A stretch of 64,000 nt of DNA, from NCBI RefSeq assembly GCF_001614315.2, contig NZ_LVEG02000001.1, forward strand, positions 62,001 to 126,000. The letters run 5' to 3'. The translations under genes were made by a program, and so were the position numbers. The first letter of the stretch is position 1, and each line of letters begins with the position of its first letter. The stretch comes from Halofilum ochraceum. GTDB lineage: Bacteria; Pseudomonadota; Gammaproteobacteria; XJ16; Halofilaceae. Positions 52,301 to 60,752 of this stretch are shown in pieces. The notes under the pieces are model-generated. The model saw nothing but the letters and a program-made list of their open reading frames with translations, made no database searches and had not been told where the DNA came from.

Positions 52301-53305
52301 ATGATCACGACTGTTGCCGTTGTCCAGATCCCGCCGGTGCTTCTGGACCGTGGGAAGACGCTGGAACGCGTTGTCGATGCCATTGAAACCGCCGCCGAAC
52401 GCGGGGCTTCACTGGTCGTATTCCCCGAGGCGTATGTCGCCGGCTACCCGACATGGATATGGCGACTGCGCCCCGGCGGTGACGGGGCGCTCTCGGGAGA
52501 GATCCACGCCCGTTTCCGCCAGAGTGCCGTGGACCTGAACGCCGATGGCCTGCTGCCGATCCGCGAGGCGGCCGCCCGACACGGTGTGACCGTGGTGCTG
52601 GGGATCAACGAACTCGACAGCCGCTTCAGCGGCACCACCGTGTTCAATACGGTCGTCGTGATCGGTCCGGAGGGCGATATCCTCAATCGACACCGGAAAA
52701 TGATGCCGACGAACCCGGAACGCATGGTCTGGGGCATGGGAGACGCCACCGGCCTGCGGGTAGTCGACACGCCGGCGGGGCGCGTGGGCGCACTGATCTG
52801 CTGGGAAAACTATATGCCGCTGGCCCGCTACGCCCTGTATGCCCAGGGGATCGATATCCACATAGCGCCGACCTGGGATGCGGGCGATAGCTGGCTTGCG
52901 ACCATGCGCCATATCGCGAGGGAAGGCGGATGCTGGGTGATCGGCACCGCAACCGCGCTCCAGGGCAGCGATATGCCGGCCGACTTCCCCGAACTCAGCG
53001 CACTGTACGACCCCGCCGAATGGGTCAACGACGGCGATGCCGTGGTCGTCGCACCGACGGGCGGCGTTGCGGCGGGACCGCTGAGACGGGAAAAGGGCAT
53101 CCTGTACGCGGAAATCGATACCGAGGCCGCACACCGCGCAAGGCGATCGCTGGATGTTGCGGGGCATTACTCGCGCCCCGACATCTTCTCGCTGGAAGTG
53201 CATCGCAGTGCGCTCCAGCCGGTGGCATTCACCGACCAGGAACCCGCGCCGAGTCATTCACCGGTGGCCACTCCCGGACCGGACGCATACCGCCAGGCCA
53301 GTTGA
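52301..53305 (+). CDS. nitrilase family carbon-nitrogen hydrolase
   Basis: 334 residues with the Glu-Lys-Cys triad: Glu43 (VVFPEAYVAGYP), Lys133 (NRHRKMMPT) and Cys167 (ALICWENYMP). The ICWENYMP signature fits true nitrilases rather than amidases. It would hydrolyse a nitrile to a carboxylic acid and ammonia. The C-terminal 30 residues are Pro-rich and disordered. It converges on a LysR gene. Confidence 0.92.
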   Translation: MITTVAVVQIPPVLLDRGKTLERVVDAIETAAERGASLVVFPEAYVAGYPTWIWRLRPGGDGALSGEIHARFRQSAVDLNADGLLPIREAAARHGVTVVLGINELDSRFSGTTVFNTVVVIGPEGDILNRHRKMMPTNPERMVWGMGDATGLRVVDTPAGRVGALICWENYMPLARYALYAQGIDIHIAPTWDAGDSWLATMRHIAREGGCWVIGTATALQGSDMPADFPELSALYDPAEWVNDGDAVVVAPTGGVAAGPLRREKGILYAEIDTEAAHRARRSLDVAGHYSRPDIFSLEVHRSALQPVAFTDQEPAPSHSPVATPGPDAYRQAS

Positions 53306-53326
53306 CGCGCAGTCCTCGCCAGCCAC

Positions 53327-53350
53327 CCGGGCGCGTTACTCCGCGCCCGG
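53327..53350. terminator. hairpin at the convergent nitrilase/LysR junction
   Basis: A 9-bp stem (CCGGGCGCG / CGCGCCCGG, six-base loop) overlaps the last codons of the LysR gene and lies 20 bases after the nitrilase stop. It may terminate nitrilase transcription; there is no T tract. Confidence 0.4.
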
Positions 53351-54253
53351 CGTTGTCCCCATCTCCGCGAACAGCCAATCCCGAAACTGCATGAATCGGC
53401 GCGTCTGTGCAGTCGCGTGCGGGCAGACGAGGTAGTAGGCGTTCGGCTCCATCAGGGCGTGCCGGAATGGGCGCACCAGTCGGCGTGCAGCGAGATCGTC
53501 GGCGACCAGGATCGCGCTGCCCAGCGCCACGCCGTGCCCCGCCACCGCGGCCTGGATCGCCATGCTCTGCTGATTGAAGTGGGGGCCGCCGCCGGAGTCC
53601 ACGCCCGGCGCACCGGCGGTCTCCAGCCAGCTGGCCCAGTCGGGGGCGGTCAGGCCGGCGCGCGCCCAGTCGACGTGTATGAGCGTATGGCCGGCCAGGT
53701 CCGCCGGTCGGTTCAGTTCCGGGCCATGTTCCAGCAGCCACGGGCTGCAGACCGGGAAGACCGCCTGTGCGGCGAGACGCTCGACGTGCACACCGCTGTA
53801 GTGGCCGGGGCCGTAGCGGATCGCGATATCGACGTCGTCCGCCGCGAAATCCGACAGGCGTTCGCTCGTATCGAGCCGGATCTCCATCCCGTTCGCGTGC
53901 TGCCGGAAGTCCTCGAGTCGCGGCACCAGCCACTTGCCGGCGAATGACGGTGCGACGCTCACGGTCAGGGGGCGTTCCGCCTCATCCTCGCGCAGCCCGG
54001 CGAGGGCGCGCGCGAAGGCGTCCAGGCCGTCCGCGACATCGGGCAACGCGCCGGCACCGGCCTCGGTCAGGGCCAGCCCGCGGGTCTGGCGCCGGAACAG
54101 GCGGACGCCCACGTATTCCTCGAGCCCCTTGACCTGGTGGCTGACGGCCGCCGGCGTGACGCTCAGCTCCCGGGCGGCACCGGTGAAGCTGCGGTGGCGC
54201 GCGGCGGCCTCGAAGGCGCGCATCGCGTTCAGGGGCGGAAGATCCCGTTTCAT
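53336..54253 (-). CDS. LysR family transcriptional regulator (GcvA-like)
   Basis: 305 residues. The N-terminal winged HTH is LNAMRAFEAAARHRSFT...LSVTPAAVSHQVKGLE (about 8-50), followed by an effector domain (TVSVAPSFAGKWLVPRL). The SVTPAAVSHQVK recognition helix matches the GcvA branch. It probably controls the divergent small gene or the nitrilase. It has no visible partner site beyond an AT-rich stretch at 54265-54300. Confidence 0.92.
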   Translation of the reverse strand: MKRDLPPLNAMRAFEAAARHRSFTGAARELSVTPAAVSHQVKGLEEYVGVRLFRRQTRGLALTEAGAGALPDVADGLDAFARALAGLREDEAERPLTVSVAPSFAGKWLVPRLEDFRQHANGMEIRLDTSERLSDFAADDVDIAIRYGPGHYSGVHVERLAAQAVFPVCSPWLLEHGPELNRPADLAGHTLIHVDWARAGLTAPDWASWLETAGAPGVDSGGGPHFNQQSMAIQAAVAGHGVALGSAILVADDLAARRLVRPFRHALMEPNAYYLVCPHATAQTRRFMQFRDWLFAEMGTTPGAE

Positions 54254-54382
54254 TCCATTTTCGCTTCAAGAAAAACTAAAAGGTATTGTACGGATCATCT
54301 GTTGTGAGTTCTATTCCCGGGCCCGATCATACCCACGTGACAGGCGAACAGGGTCGTTTTCGACGATCCGGGAGAGTACACG

Positions 54383-54676
54383 ATGATGAAACAGGATTTG
54401 AAACGGACGCAGGCCGCGCTGGCGCAAGCCGGCTATATTTTCACGGGCTATGACTGGACCGGGGCGGCACGGACGGCCAGACCGGCAACGCGGTCGGAAT
54501 TTGCGCTCGACCCCGCGACCGATGCACGCGAGGCTCGGCGGACATGGAGACAGCGGGCGGTCGAGGCACGGCGTGCAGCGGCCCGCCGGCGGACAACCGA
54601 CGCGCTCCACGAGCGCGTGGCGGCGTGGGCCCATGCCCGCGTGCCGGGCGATCCCTGCATCCATGCCGGTTGCTGA
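54383..54676 (+). CDS. small protein of unknown function
   Basis: 97 residues starting MMKQDLKRTQAALAQAGYIFTGYDW, then an Arg/Ala-rich helical segment and two C-terminal Cys (GDPCIHAGC). The ribosome site GGGAGAG is good, and the gene is divergent from the LysR gene with 129 bases between, a typical LysR target position. No family is recognised. Confidence 0.55.
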   Translation: MMKQDLKRTQAALAQAGYIFTGYDWTGAARTARPATRSEFALDPATDAREARRTWRQRAVEARRAAARRRTTDALHERVAAWAHARVPGDPCIHAGC

Positions 54677-54760
54677 GGGAACGGCGATGGGGGTCGTGCG
54701 TGTCGGGCATCCCCCATCGCCGGTATGCCCGACCACCGATCCCCCGCCAGCCAGACTTCC

Positions 54761-55570
54761 TTATCGCTCGCGGTAGTACATCCGCATCGCGATCGGCGCG
54801 AAGATGGCCGTGATGACGGCCGAGGCCGCCAGCACCCTGCCGACATCCGCCAGTGCAACGCCGCCGTGCATGAGTCCACGCGACGCATCGGCAAGGTGGG
54901 TGACGGGGTTGGCGGTGACGATCGTCTGCAGCCACCCCGGCATGGTCGCCGGATCCACAAAGATGTTGCTGATGAACGTCAACGGAAACAGGAACATGAA
55001 ACTCGTGGTCATGACCGATTCCGGTGAGCGCACCAGCATGCCGATGATGATCCAGATCCAGGAAACCGCGAACGAAAACACCAGCATCAGCGCCACTGCG
55101 AGTACCACGCCTATCGGTCCGGCCTCGGGGCGGAACCCCAGCGCCAGCCCGACGACAATCACCACCAGTGCCGCCAGCGAGTAGCGCAGCACGTCACCCA
55201 GCAGGGCGCCGACGATGGGCGCCGGCTGCCAGATCGGCAGCGAACGAAAGCGATCAAATAGCCCCTTGTTGATATCCGTGTTCAGGCCCATGCCGGTGTA
55301 GACGGTCACGAATACGACGGTCTGTACGGTGATGCCGGGCAGCAAAAACTGCACATAGGTTTCCGGGGAACCGGCGAGCGCACCACCGAACAGGTAGGTG
55401 AACATCAGCGTCATCATGATCGGGAACACGGTTACGTCGAAAAGCTGGAACGGCACATGCCTGATCTTCAGGAGTGCGCGCCAGCCGAGCGTAACGGCGG
55501 CGGACAGCGCGCCTGGCGGCGACGGCCGCAGGTCCCGGGACAGCACGCGATGCAGGTCGCCGTTACTCAT
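54761..55570 (-). CDS. ABC-2 type transporter permease (DrrB-like)
   Basis: 269 residues with six transmembrane helices. It has the ABC-2 permease pattern (FPIMMTLMFTYLFGG, FRSLPIWQPAPIVGALLGDVLRY, LTFISNIFVDPATMPGWLQTI). It forms the channel of an exporter with the ATPase encoded upstream, whose last codons overlap its first codons by eight bases. DrrAB-like pairs export antibiotics, lipids or daunorubicin-like drugs; the cargo here is unknown. Confidence 0.92.
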   Translation of the reverse strand: MSNGDLHRVLSRDLRPSPPGALSAAVTLGWRALLKIRHVPFQLFDVTVFPIMMTLMFTYLFGGALAGSPETYVQFLLPGITVQTVVFVTVYTGMGLNTDINKGLFDRFRSLPIWQPAPIVGALLGDVLRYSLAALVVIVVGLALGFRPEAGPIGVVLAVALMLVFSFAVSWIWIIIGMLVRSPESVMTTSFMFLFPLTFISNIFVDPATMPGWLQTIVTANPVTHLADASRGLMHGGVALADVGRVLAASAVITAIFAPIAMRMYYRER

Positions 55571-56525
55571 GGGAGGCGTCCTCCGCGCCTTCGGCGGCGT
55601 GCCCGGTCAACGCGAAGAAGACGTCGTCCAGCGTCGGCTGCGCCAGTGAAAACTCGAGCACGGACACGCCCCCACGTGACAGTGCGGCCAGCGCGGCGGG
55701 CAACTGCTCATCCACGTTGACCCGCGCCATCAGTGTCAGCGTATCGGCGCCGTCCTGCACTTCTTCGTCCATCACGTCACGCAACAGATACCGGGCGCGT
55801 TCGAGGTGCTCGGGCTCACCCACGCGCAGGTGCAGCGTGCCGCCGCCCACCGACCGCTTCAGTTCCCGGCTCGTGCCCTCCGCGATCACCCGCCCGGAAT
55901 CGATCACGGCCAGACGGTCGGCGAGGCGGTCGGCTTCCTCGAGATACTGGGTCGTGAGCAGCACGGTGGTGCCCTCGGCCGCGATCGCCCGCACGATGTC
56001 CCACACCTGATTGCGGCTGCGGGGGTCCAGGCCGGTGGTGGGTTCGTCGAGGAACAGCAGTTCGGGCGTCACGATCAGGCTGGCGGCGATATCCAGGCGG
56101 CGGTGCATGCCGCCTGAGTAATGGCGCACCTGGCGCCCGGCCGCGTCGGTCAGGCCAAAAGCCCCGAGCAGATCGCGGGCCCGCCGTCGAGCCTGTCCCC
56201 ACGAAAGGCCGAAAAGGCGTGCAACCAGCACCAGATTCTCGAACCCGGTCAGGTCCTCGTCCACCGAGGCGAATTGACCGGTCAGCGTCACCTTCGCGCG
56301 GACGGCGGCGGCCTCCCGGGCGAGATCGTGGCCGAGCACATGTGCCGACCCGCTATCCGGCTTGAGCAGCGTGGCGAGCAGGCGAATGGCCGTCGTCTTG
56401 CCTGCACCGTTCGGGCCCAGGAGTCCATGAATGGCCCCGCGCGCAACGGACAGATTCAGCCCGTCGAGCGCGCGCGTCGTACCGAAGGACTTCACCAGCG
56501 CGCTGGCTTCTATGGCGTGGGGCAT
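55563..56525 (-). CDS. ABC transporter ATP-binding protein (DrrA-like)
   Basis: 320 residues. Walker A is GPNGAGKTT, the ABC signature region HYSGGMHRRLDIA, Walker B LLFLDEPTTGLD, and the C-terminal DrrA-specific extension ends QPTLDDVFFALTGH. It powers the ABC-2 permease encoded next. The start at 56525 is the homology start. A TetR-type gene diverges about 210 bases away and may regulate this pair. Confidence 0.94.
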   Translation of the reverse strand: MPHAIEASALVKSFGTTRALDGLNLSVARGAIHGLLGPNGAGKTTAIRLLATLLKPDSGSAHVLGHDLAREAAAVRAKVTLTGQFASVDEDLTGFENLVLVARLFGLSWGQARRRARDLLGAFGLTDAAGRQVRHYSGGMHRRLDIAASLIVTPELLFLDEPTTGLDPRSRNQVWDIVRAIAAEGTTVLLTTQYLEEADRLADRLAVIDSGRVIAEGTSRELKRSVGGGTLHLRVGEPEHLERARYLLRDVMDEEVQDGADTLTLMARVNVDEQLPAALAALSRGGVSVLEFSLAQPTLDDVFFALTGHAAEGAEDASHE

Positions 56526-56642
56526 GGTGGCGTGACGATTCCAGAGGCCGAGGAAGATTACGCGCGGCGTGGTCTGCCTGTCCATCGCGGCCGCCGGCGG
56601 GGCTCACATGCATGCTCGATGTCGCGCAGTCGGTACGGTCCG

Positions 56643-56667
56643 ATGTACATAAAATGGACACCGGTGT
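56643..56667. promoter_or_regulatory. TGTAC-type palindromes upstream of tetR and ABC genes
   Basis: ATGTACAT (56643-56650) and ACACCGGTGT (56658-56667) are two short palindromes in the divergent region, and the TGTACA core recurs before the DgcA-like gene. They are candidate TetR operators. Confidence 0.45.
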
Positions 56668-56734
56668 ACGCTGCTTTGCTACGCCCAGTGCAATCCGCGC
56701 TGCACCATGTTTCCCGGTCACAGAGATCCTCTGG

Positions 56735-57400
56735 ATGCAACCTTCAGAGAACCGCGATACCAAATGGAAAGGCTCTCGCGACGCCTGGCTCGACGCGGCC
56801 TTCGAGCTGCTGCTCGAGTCCGGCGTGGACAGCGTGCGGATCCTGCCGCTGGCCAGGCGACTGAACGTCTCGCGGACCAGCTTCTACTGGTTTTTCAGGG
56901 ACCGCGAGGCGTTGCTGTACGCCCTGATCGAACGCTGGCGGGAGAAGAACACGCAGGGCCTCGTCCGGCAGACCGACGCGTACGCCGAGGACATTGTCGA
57001 GGCGGTCCTCAACGTCTTCGACTGCTGGCTGGACTCCGGGCTGTTCGACGCACAACTGGAATTCGCGATGCGCAGCTGGGGGTTGCAATCGGAAGAAGTC
57101 TCCCGGGAGATCGATACCGCCGACGAAGCGCGCATCGAGGCGCTGGCACGGATGTTCGAGCGCCATGGATACGAGTCGCTCGAGGCCAGCGTGCGGGCCC
57201 GCACCATCTACCTCACCCAGATCGGCTATATCTCGATGAACACCCGCGAAACGCTCGAGGTCCGCATGCGGCGCATTCCCTACTACGCCGAGATATTCAC
57301 GGGGCAGGCACCGCAAACGCGCCAACTGCGACGCTTCCATGCCCGACATGGTTATGAGCCGGACGCCGACGGTCGGGAGGGGAAGTCGTTGCGGGGATGA
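56735..57400 (+). CDS. TetR family transcriptional regulator
   Basis: 221 residues. The N-terminal HTH (about 14-60) has LDAAFELLLESGVDSVRILPLARRLNVSRTSFYWFF; the rest is the helical ligand domain. The YWFFRDREAL recognition segment is standard. It lies between the ABC exporter genes (divergent) and the flavin demethylase-like gene (same strand), with palindromes before both. TetR proteins usually repress, so either or both may be its target. The start at 56735 is at the homology; the ribosome site is weak. Confidence 0.9.
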   Translation: MQPSENRDTKWKGSRDAWLDAAFELLLESGVDSVRILPLARRLNVSRTSFYWFFRDREALLYALIERWREKNTQGLVRQTDAYAEDIVEAVLNVFDCWLDSGLFDAQLEFAMRSWGLQSEEVSREIDTADEARIEALARMFERHGYESLEASVRARTIYLTQIGYISMNTRETLEVRMRRIPYYAEIFTGQAPQTRQLRRFHARHGYEPDADGREGKSLRG

Positions 57401-57430
57401 TGGCCTGCGGATCCGGGTAGCGATAAGTAC

Positions 57431-57452
57431 ACCTATGTACACAGGTTTGACA
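57431..57452 (+). promoter_or_regulatory. palindromic operator candidate overlapping a -35 element
   Basis: ACCTATGTACACAGGT (57431-57446) is a near-perfect palindrome (ACCT-TGTACA-AGGT). TTGACA follows directly (57447-57452), as a -35 box for the DgcA-like gene. A repressor bound here would block the promoter. The TGTACA core is shared with sites near the tetR gene. Confidence 0.55.
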
Positions 57453-57507
57453 GCCCTGTACATCCGTCGCAGACTTTTCCGGGTGCGCCACACGTTGGAG
57501 ACTGGTC

Positions 57508-59544
57508 ATGTCGAACGACCCGCTGCTGCAGCCCTATAAGCTCAAGAATCTGACCCTGAAAAACCGGATCATGATGACCTCGCACGAGCCGGCATACCCG
57601 GAGGACGGGATGCCCAAGGAGCTCTACCGCGAGTATCACGTTGAGCGGGCGCGGGCCGGACTGGGGCTGACCATGACGGCGGGTTCGGCATCAGTGGCCC
57701 GGGACAGCGCACCGGTGTTCAACAACATCCTGGCCTACAAGGACGAGGTGGTGCCCTGGATGCGCGAGCTGACCGACGCCTGTCACGAACACGGCACCGC
57801 CGTGATGATCCAGCTGACGCATCTGGGCCGGCGCACGCGCTGGGACAAGGGGGATTGGCTGCCCGTATTGTCGCCATCGCACAATCGTGAGGCCTCGCAT
57901 CGCGCTTTTCCCAAGCAGATCGAGGACTGGGATATCGAGCGCGTGATCGGCGACTATGCCGATGCCGCCGAACGCATGTACGCCGCCGGCCTCGATGGCA
58001 TCGAGCTGCAGGCCTATGGCCACCTGATGGATCAGTTCTGGTCCCCGCTGACCAATACCCTCGAGGAGCCGTATGGCGGGAACCTCGATAACCGACTGCG
58101 GTTTACCTTTGAGGTGCTGAGCGCAATTCGCAAGCGCGTTGGCGATGAATTCATCGTCGGCGTGCGTTACACCGCCGATGAGATGCTGGCGGGCGGGCTT
58201 ACCGCCGATGACGGGATGGAGATCTCACGGCGTCTGAAGGACAGCGGTCAGGTCGATTTCCTCAACGTGGTCCGCGGTCATATCGACACCGACCCGGGAC
58301 TCACCGACGTGATTCCCATTCAGGGCATGCCCAGTGCCCCCCATCTGGACTTCGTGGGGGAGATCCGGCGCGAGGTCGACTTCCCGACTTTCCATGCCGC
58401 CCGGATCCAGGACGTCGCCACGGCGCGCCATGCCATTGCCGAGGGCAAGGTCGACATGGTCGGCATGACCCGTCCCCACATGGCCGACCCGCACATCGTG
58501 AGCAAGATCCAGCAGGGGCGAGAGGAGGAGATCCGTCCCTGCGTCGGCGCCAACTATTGCCTCGATCGCATCTACCAGGGCGGGGAGGCCTACTGCATCC
58601 ATAACGCGGCCACGGGGCGCGAGACCACCATGCCCCACACGATCTCCGAGGCGTCCGAAAAGCGCCGGATCGTGATCATCGGTGCCGGTCCGGCGGGCCT
58701 GGAGGCCGCCCGGGTCGCCGGCGAGCGCGGGCATGAGGTCGTGGTTCTCGAGGCCGGGACCGATGCCGGTGGCCAGGTGCGCCTCACGGCGCAGAGCAAG
58801 CGCCGGCGCGACATGATGGGGATCATCGACTGGCGGCTGCAGCGCTGCGAGCAGCTCGGTGTAGAGATCCGCTACAACGTCATGGCCGAGGCCGAAGAAG
58901 TCATACAGGAGAAGCCGGATGTAGTGATCGTGGCGACCGGCGGCTACCCCCGCGACGATCAGCCCGAGGTCGGTCACGACCTGGTGGTCAACACCTGGGA
59001 TCTCCTCGACGGCCACGTGGCGCCGGGCAGCAACGTGCTGGTGTTCGATGATGCCGGTGATCATCCCGCCCTGCAGGCTGCGGAGATCATTGCCGAAACG
59101 GGTGCGCAGCTCGAGATCATGACCCCCGACCGCAACTTCTCGGCGGAGATCATGGCCATGAATCTCACGCCATATATGCGCTCCCTGCAGCGACCCAACG
59201 TGACCTTCACGCCCACGTACCGGCTGAAATCCGTGGAGCGGGATGGCGATGGACTGGTCGCGAAGATCACCAGTGATTATATGGATCTGGATCATGAACG
59301 GCGTGTCGACCAGGTCGTGGTCGATTACGGCATCACGCCGATGGCCGACGTCTATTACGAACTGAAGCCGCGTTCCAGCAACGGTGGTGAGGTGAACTAC
59401 GACGAGCTGATTGCGGGCAAACCCCAGACCGTCACCCGCAACCCGGAAGGCGAGTTCCAGCTGTTCCGCATCGGCGACGCCGTCGAAGCCAGGAACACCC
59501 ATGCAGCCGTCTACGATGCCCTGCGGCTGGTGAAGGACCTGTAA
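57508..59544 (+). CDS. DgcA/StcD-like FMN/Fe-S/FAD demethylase (OYE family)
   Basis: 678 residues. The N-terminal TIM barrel (about 1-340) is of the old-yellow/2,4-dienoyl-CoA reductase type. An Fe-S motif follows: Cys345, Cys351 and Cys363, where the usual second Cys is Ala348 (CVGANYC). A C-terminal FAD/NAD domain begins IVIIGAGPAGLEAA. The CVGANYCLDRIYQGGEA block resembles dimethylglycine and N-methylproline demethylases (DgcA, StcD). It therefore probably removes a methyl group from a methylated amine, linking to betaine catabolism. DgcB is not adjacent. TetR control is likely. Confidence 0.83.
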   Translation: MSNDPLLQPYKLKNLTLKNRIMMTSHEPAYPEDGMPKELYREYHVERARAGLGLTMTAGSASVARDSAPVFNNILAYKDEVVPWMRELTDACHEHGTAVMIQLTHLGRRTRWDKGDWLPVLSPSHNREASHRAFPKQIEDWDIERVIGDYADAAERMYAAGLDGIELQAYGHLMDQFWSPLTNTLEEPYGGNLDNRLRFTFEVLSAIRKRVGDEFIVGVRYTADEMLAGGLTADDGMEISRRLKDSGQVDFLNVVRGHIDTDPGLTDVIPIQGMPSAPHLDFVGEIRREVDFPTFHAARIQDVATARHAIAEGKVDMVGMTRPHMADPHIVSKIQQGREEEIRPCVGANYCLDRIYQGGEAYCIHNAATGRETTMPHTISEASEKRRIVIIGAGPAGLEAARVAGERGHEVVVLEAGTDAGGQVRLTAQSKRRRDMMGIIDWRLQRCEQLGVEIRYNVMAEAEEVIQEKPDVVIVATGGYPRDDQPEVGHDLVVNTWDLLDGHVAPGSNVLVFDDAGDHPALQAAEIIAETGAQLEIMTPDRNFSAEIMAMNLTPYMRSLQRPNVTFTPTYRLKSVERDGDGLVAKITSDYMDLDHERRVDQVVVDYGITPMADVYYELKPRSSNGGEVNYDELIAGKPQTVTRNPEGEFQLFRIGDAVEARNTHAAVYDALRLVKDL

Positions 59545-59560
59545 GGGGGATTCCGGGCCC

Positions 59561-59593
59561 AGGAGGCTGTCCGGGTTTCCCGGACAGGCTCCT
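59561..59593 (+). terminator. strong hairpin after the DgcA-like gene
   Basis: A 15-bp stem with a single mismatch (AGGAGGCTGTCCGGG / CCCGGACAGGCTCCT) and a three-base loop lies 16 bases after the stop. There is no T tract. It probably ends the transcript. Confidence 0.7.
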
Positions 59594-59678
59594 GGGGCTA
59601 TCGAGACCAGACGCCATCCGCAGCGCCGGTTCCGCCGAATGCTTTCGCGCTGGCACCTGGATCCATAACGGAGTCTCG

Positions 59679-60152
59679 ATGAACCCGCCGAATGAATGCG
59701 TATGGGATTACCCGCGGCCGCCTCGAATCGAGCCGAACACTCGGCATCTGCTGGTCACGCACGAGGGCCGCACGCTCGCGGAGAGCCATGCCGGCTGGCG
59801 TGTGCTCGAGACCAGCCATCCGCCATGTTTCTACCTGCCGGCGGACGCGGTCGACTGGACGCGGTTGGTCGAGTCGCCGACCGTGACCTTCTGCGAATTC
59901 AAGGGCCGTGCCCGGTATTGGTCGCTGCGGATCGATGACGGGGTGATACCGGATGTCTGCTGGTCCTATCCGCGACCGGTGGATTCGCAGCGCGAGATCG
60001 GCGGTTGCGTCTCCTTCTACGCGGGCCGCGTCGACGCCTGTTATGTCGATGGTGAGCGCGTGCAGGCCCAGGCCGGCAGTTACTACGGCGGCTGGATCAC
60101 CAGCGGCATCGAAGGACCGTTCAAGGGTGGGCCGGGCACCGCCGGCTGGTGA
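59679..60152 (+). CDS. DUF427 family protein
   Basis: 157 residues with the DUF427 pattern: VTHEGRTLAESHAGWRVLETSHPPCFYLPADAVDW, then CEFKGRARYW, and VSFYAGRVDACYVDGERVQ near the end. The family is a small, globular, uncharacterised protein. The start is supported by homology. A related start-region sequence occurs at 60653-60693, which suggests a past duplication. Confidence 0.9.
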   Translation: MNPPNECVWDYPRPPRIEPNTRHLLVTHEGRTLAESHAGWRVLETSHPPCFYLPADAVDWTRLVESPTVTFCEFKGRARYWSLRIDDGVIPDVCWSYPRPVDSQREIGGCVSFYAGRVDACYVDGERVQAQAGSYYGGWITSGIEGPFKGGPGTAGW

Positions 60153-60177
60153 CCTTCGACGCCCAACCCCGCCCGGG

Positions 60178-60495
60178 CTACTGCTCGCGCCAGGCCCGGC
60201 TGAGTTTCTCGAACATGCGCTCCGTCGCGGCGATCTGTTCGTCGTCGAGTGTCGCGAAAGATTCGTTCACCAGGCGGTCTATACGGGAACGTGCGGAGTC
60301 GGACGCGCTGATGTGCTCCGCCGGCGTCGTGTGCAACCAGCGGCCACAGACCACGGCCGCCATGTCATCGGCCGAGTCGGGCCAGCGCCGACTGAACTCC
60401 GAGGTGGCACAGGTCCTGATCGTCTCGGCAACAAGCCGCAGGTCCAGCGGCATGCTGGCCATGATCTCTTCCATGCGCGACTGACCGTTGCCCAT
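60178..60495 (-). CDS. small protein of unknown function
   Basis: 105 residues, soluble and helical, with a middle section SEFSRRWPDSADDMAAVVCGRWLH and a charged C-terminus (LDDEQIAATERMFEKLSRAWREQ). No family is recognised. Codon use resembles the neighbours, and the stop is 25 bases from the DUF427 stop (convergent). Its real status is moderately likely. Confidence 0.5.
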   Translation of the reverse strand: MGNGQSRMEEIMASMPLDLRLVAETIRTCATSEFSRRWPDSADDMAAVVCGRWLHTTPAEHISASDSARSRIDRLVNESFATLDDEQIAATERMFEKLSRAWREQ

Positions 60496-60652
60496 TGGCG
60501 GCTATTCTCGACCACTGGATATAATCATATCCTGGTCCACGGCGCCTCGCTGACGCAATCCTGTGCAAGGGCCTGAACGATGCGACCTGCTGCGATCCGG
60601 GAGTCCCTGGCCGGTGTCCGGATCTCGCTGCTGTCGCGGATTTTTCGTATCC

Positions 60653-60693
60653 GGAGCCACAACGGGGTCTCGATGAATCCGGTCAATGAATAC
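60653..60693 (+). repeat. partial copy of the DUF427 start region
   Basis: 41 bases match 59659-59699 (ribosome region and first codons of the DUF427 gene) at 33 positions, including GTCTCGATGAA and AATGAAT. The reading frame then ends in non-homologous sequence. Probably a relic of a duplicated gene. Confidence 0.65.
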
Positions 60694-60713
60694 ACAGGCC
60701 CCGGAATTCAGGG

Positions 60714-60740
60714 CCCGGCTGCCGGTAACCGGCAGCCGGG
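60714..60740 (-). terminator. perfect palindrome after the isochorismatase-like gene
   Basis: CCCGGCTGCCGGT and its exact complement meet around one base, so an effective stem of about 11 bp with a GTAAC loop. It lies 13 bases after the isochorismatase stop on the minus strand. There is no T tract. Confidence 0.6.
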
Positions 60741-60752
60741 ACGGGGACGCCC

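Noticed and set aside
53229-53933. A 234-codon minus-strand frame overlapping the nitrilase and LysR genes
   Set aside because: It is the wrong frame of the LysR gene, Arg/Gly/Pro-rich with no motif.
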